Assembly (NCBI GenBank): GCA_945910815.1
Contig: CAMDZD010000002.1
Coordinates: forward strand, 1 to 64,000
DNA from: an uncultured Clostridia bacterium
GTDB lineage: Bacteria > Bacillota > Clostridia > Oscillospirales > Ruminococcaceae
Length of the DNA stretch: 64,000 nucleotides
Reading direction: 5' to 3'
Below the pieces are notes generated by a model. It had not been told where the DNA came from and did not search any database. It saw only the letters and a program-made list of their open reading frames with translations. The stretch's first letter is position 1; each line of letters begins with the position of its first letter. The position numbers and the translations under genes were made by a program. This document shows, in pieces, positions 63,728-64,000 of this stretch.

Positions 63728-63771
63728 ATATATTACTCCTTTATATTAATTTGATGTATAATCAGCCGAGT

Positions 63772-64000
63772 TTTGCTTCAAGAGCAGACTTGCGGTCTTC
63801 ATATCCGGGCTTTCCGAGAAGTGCGAACATATTTGACTTATAGCTTTCAACACCGGGCTGATTGAATGGATTTACTCCGAGAACGTATCCTGAAACTGCA
63901 CAAGCCTTTTCAAAGAAGTAAATAAGATAGCCGAGTGTAAATTCAGTTGTATCATCGATTTCAATGATTATATTCGGAACTCCGCCCTCTGTGTGAGCAA
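63772..64000 (-). CDS. pgi: glucose-6-phosphate isomerase, C-terminal part (cut by window edge)
   Basis: 76 codons remain before the stop; the rest continues beyond the right edge. The text [20 protein letters not shown] followed by [19 protein letters not shown] is the diagnostic C-terminus of phosphoglucose isomerase, including the catalytic-lysine segment. It interconverts glucose 6-phosphate and fructose 6-phosphate. Read on the minus strand. Confidence 0.93.

Overview
The window is AT-rich, with A/T-ending codons, AGGAGG-type ribosome binding sites and many sigma-A promoters of the TTGACA-N17-TATAAT type. It looks like a Gram-positive, strictly anaerobic, plant-fibre-degrading gut or rumen Firmicute, most likely Ruminococcus or a close relative (Oscillospiraceae). 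Reasons: a protein with dockerin and cohesin-like modules, a family 9 pectate lyase, a GH1 beta-glucosidase with its own sugar ABC transporter, a spore SASP gene, and the Clostridia-type gene order DUF512-der-plsY-gpsA. The species cannot be fixed from sequence reading alone.

Layout. 1-1240: the end of a tRNA-Pro and a DUF368 polyprenyl-phosphate transporter. 1297-8559 (minus): one very large secreted modular protein (dockerin, cohesin-like, Fn3, PKD, beta-propeller-like, BspA leucine-rich repeats) broken into five frames by four small frameshifts. 8817-17895 (minus): a complete sulfate uptake and activation operon, sbp-cysTWA-aprA-aprB-cysD-cysN, preceded by an Rrf2 regulator. 18118-19620: secreted pectate lyase. 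19958-28441 (plus): an unusual surface-fibre locus with a SipW-type fibre subunit, a degenerate EAL protein, a membrane-anchored fibre paralogue, two SipW-like signal peptidases, a membrane-anchored McrB-like AAA+ ATPase, a DUF2357-like coiled-coil partner and two small proteins. 28559-32945: SDR oxidoreductase, coaBC and a TPR-DUF4037-DUF4125 protein.

33060-36973 is the most striking region. A structured ~440-nt leader precedes rtcB (RNA ligase). After rtcB comes a 633-nt noncoding array of seven stem-closed RNA units, then a DUF2828/Ro-like vWA protein. Every unit has a 7-9 bp closing helix whose sequence differs between units but stays paired, and every unit carries a CAGCA(A/G) box starting exactly 10 nt after the helix begins. 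Three units contain canonical tRNA T-arm hairpins. I read this as an RNA repair or quality-control operon with a multi-copy family of Y-RNA-like (tRNA-mimic) RNAs.

37104-49261: a small Cys-rich protein, a TIGR01212 radical SAM protein, metG, a SASP gene of 59 codons, the translationally coupled trio uvrB-DUF2726-uvrA, a thioesterase, cardiolipin synthase and an Mrp/Nbp35 ATPase. 49304-58029: a beta-glucoside module (ABC permeases and binding protein, LacI and AraC regulators, GH1, acetyltransferase) plus a secreted helix-hairpin-helix protein. 58071-64000 (minus): housekeeping genes gpsA, plsY, der, DUF512, rpmF, yceD, a P-loop protein and the C-terminal end of pgi.
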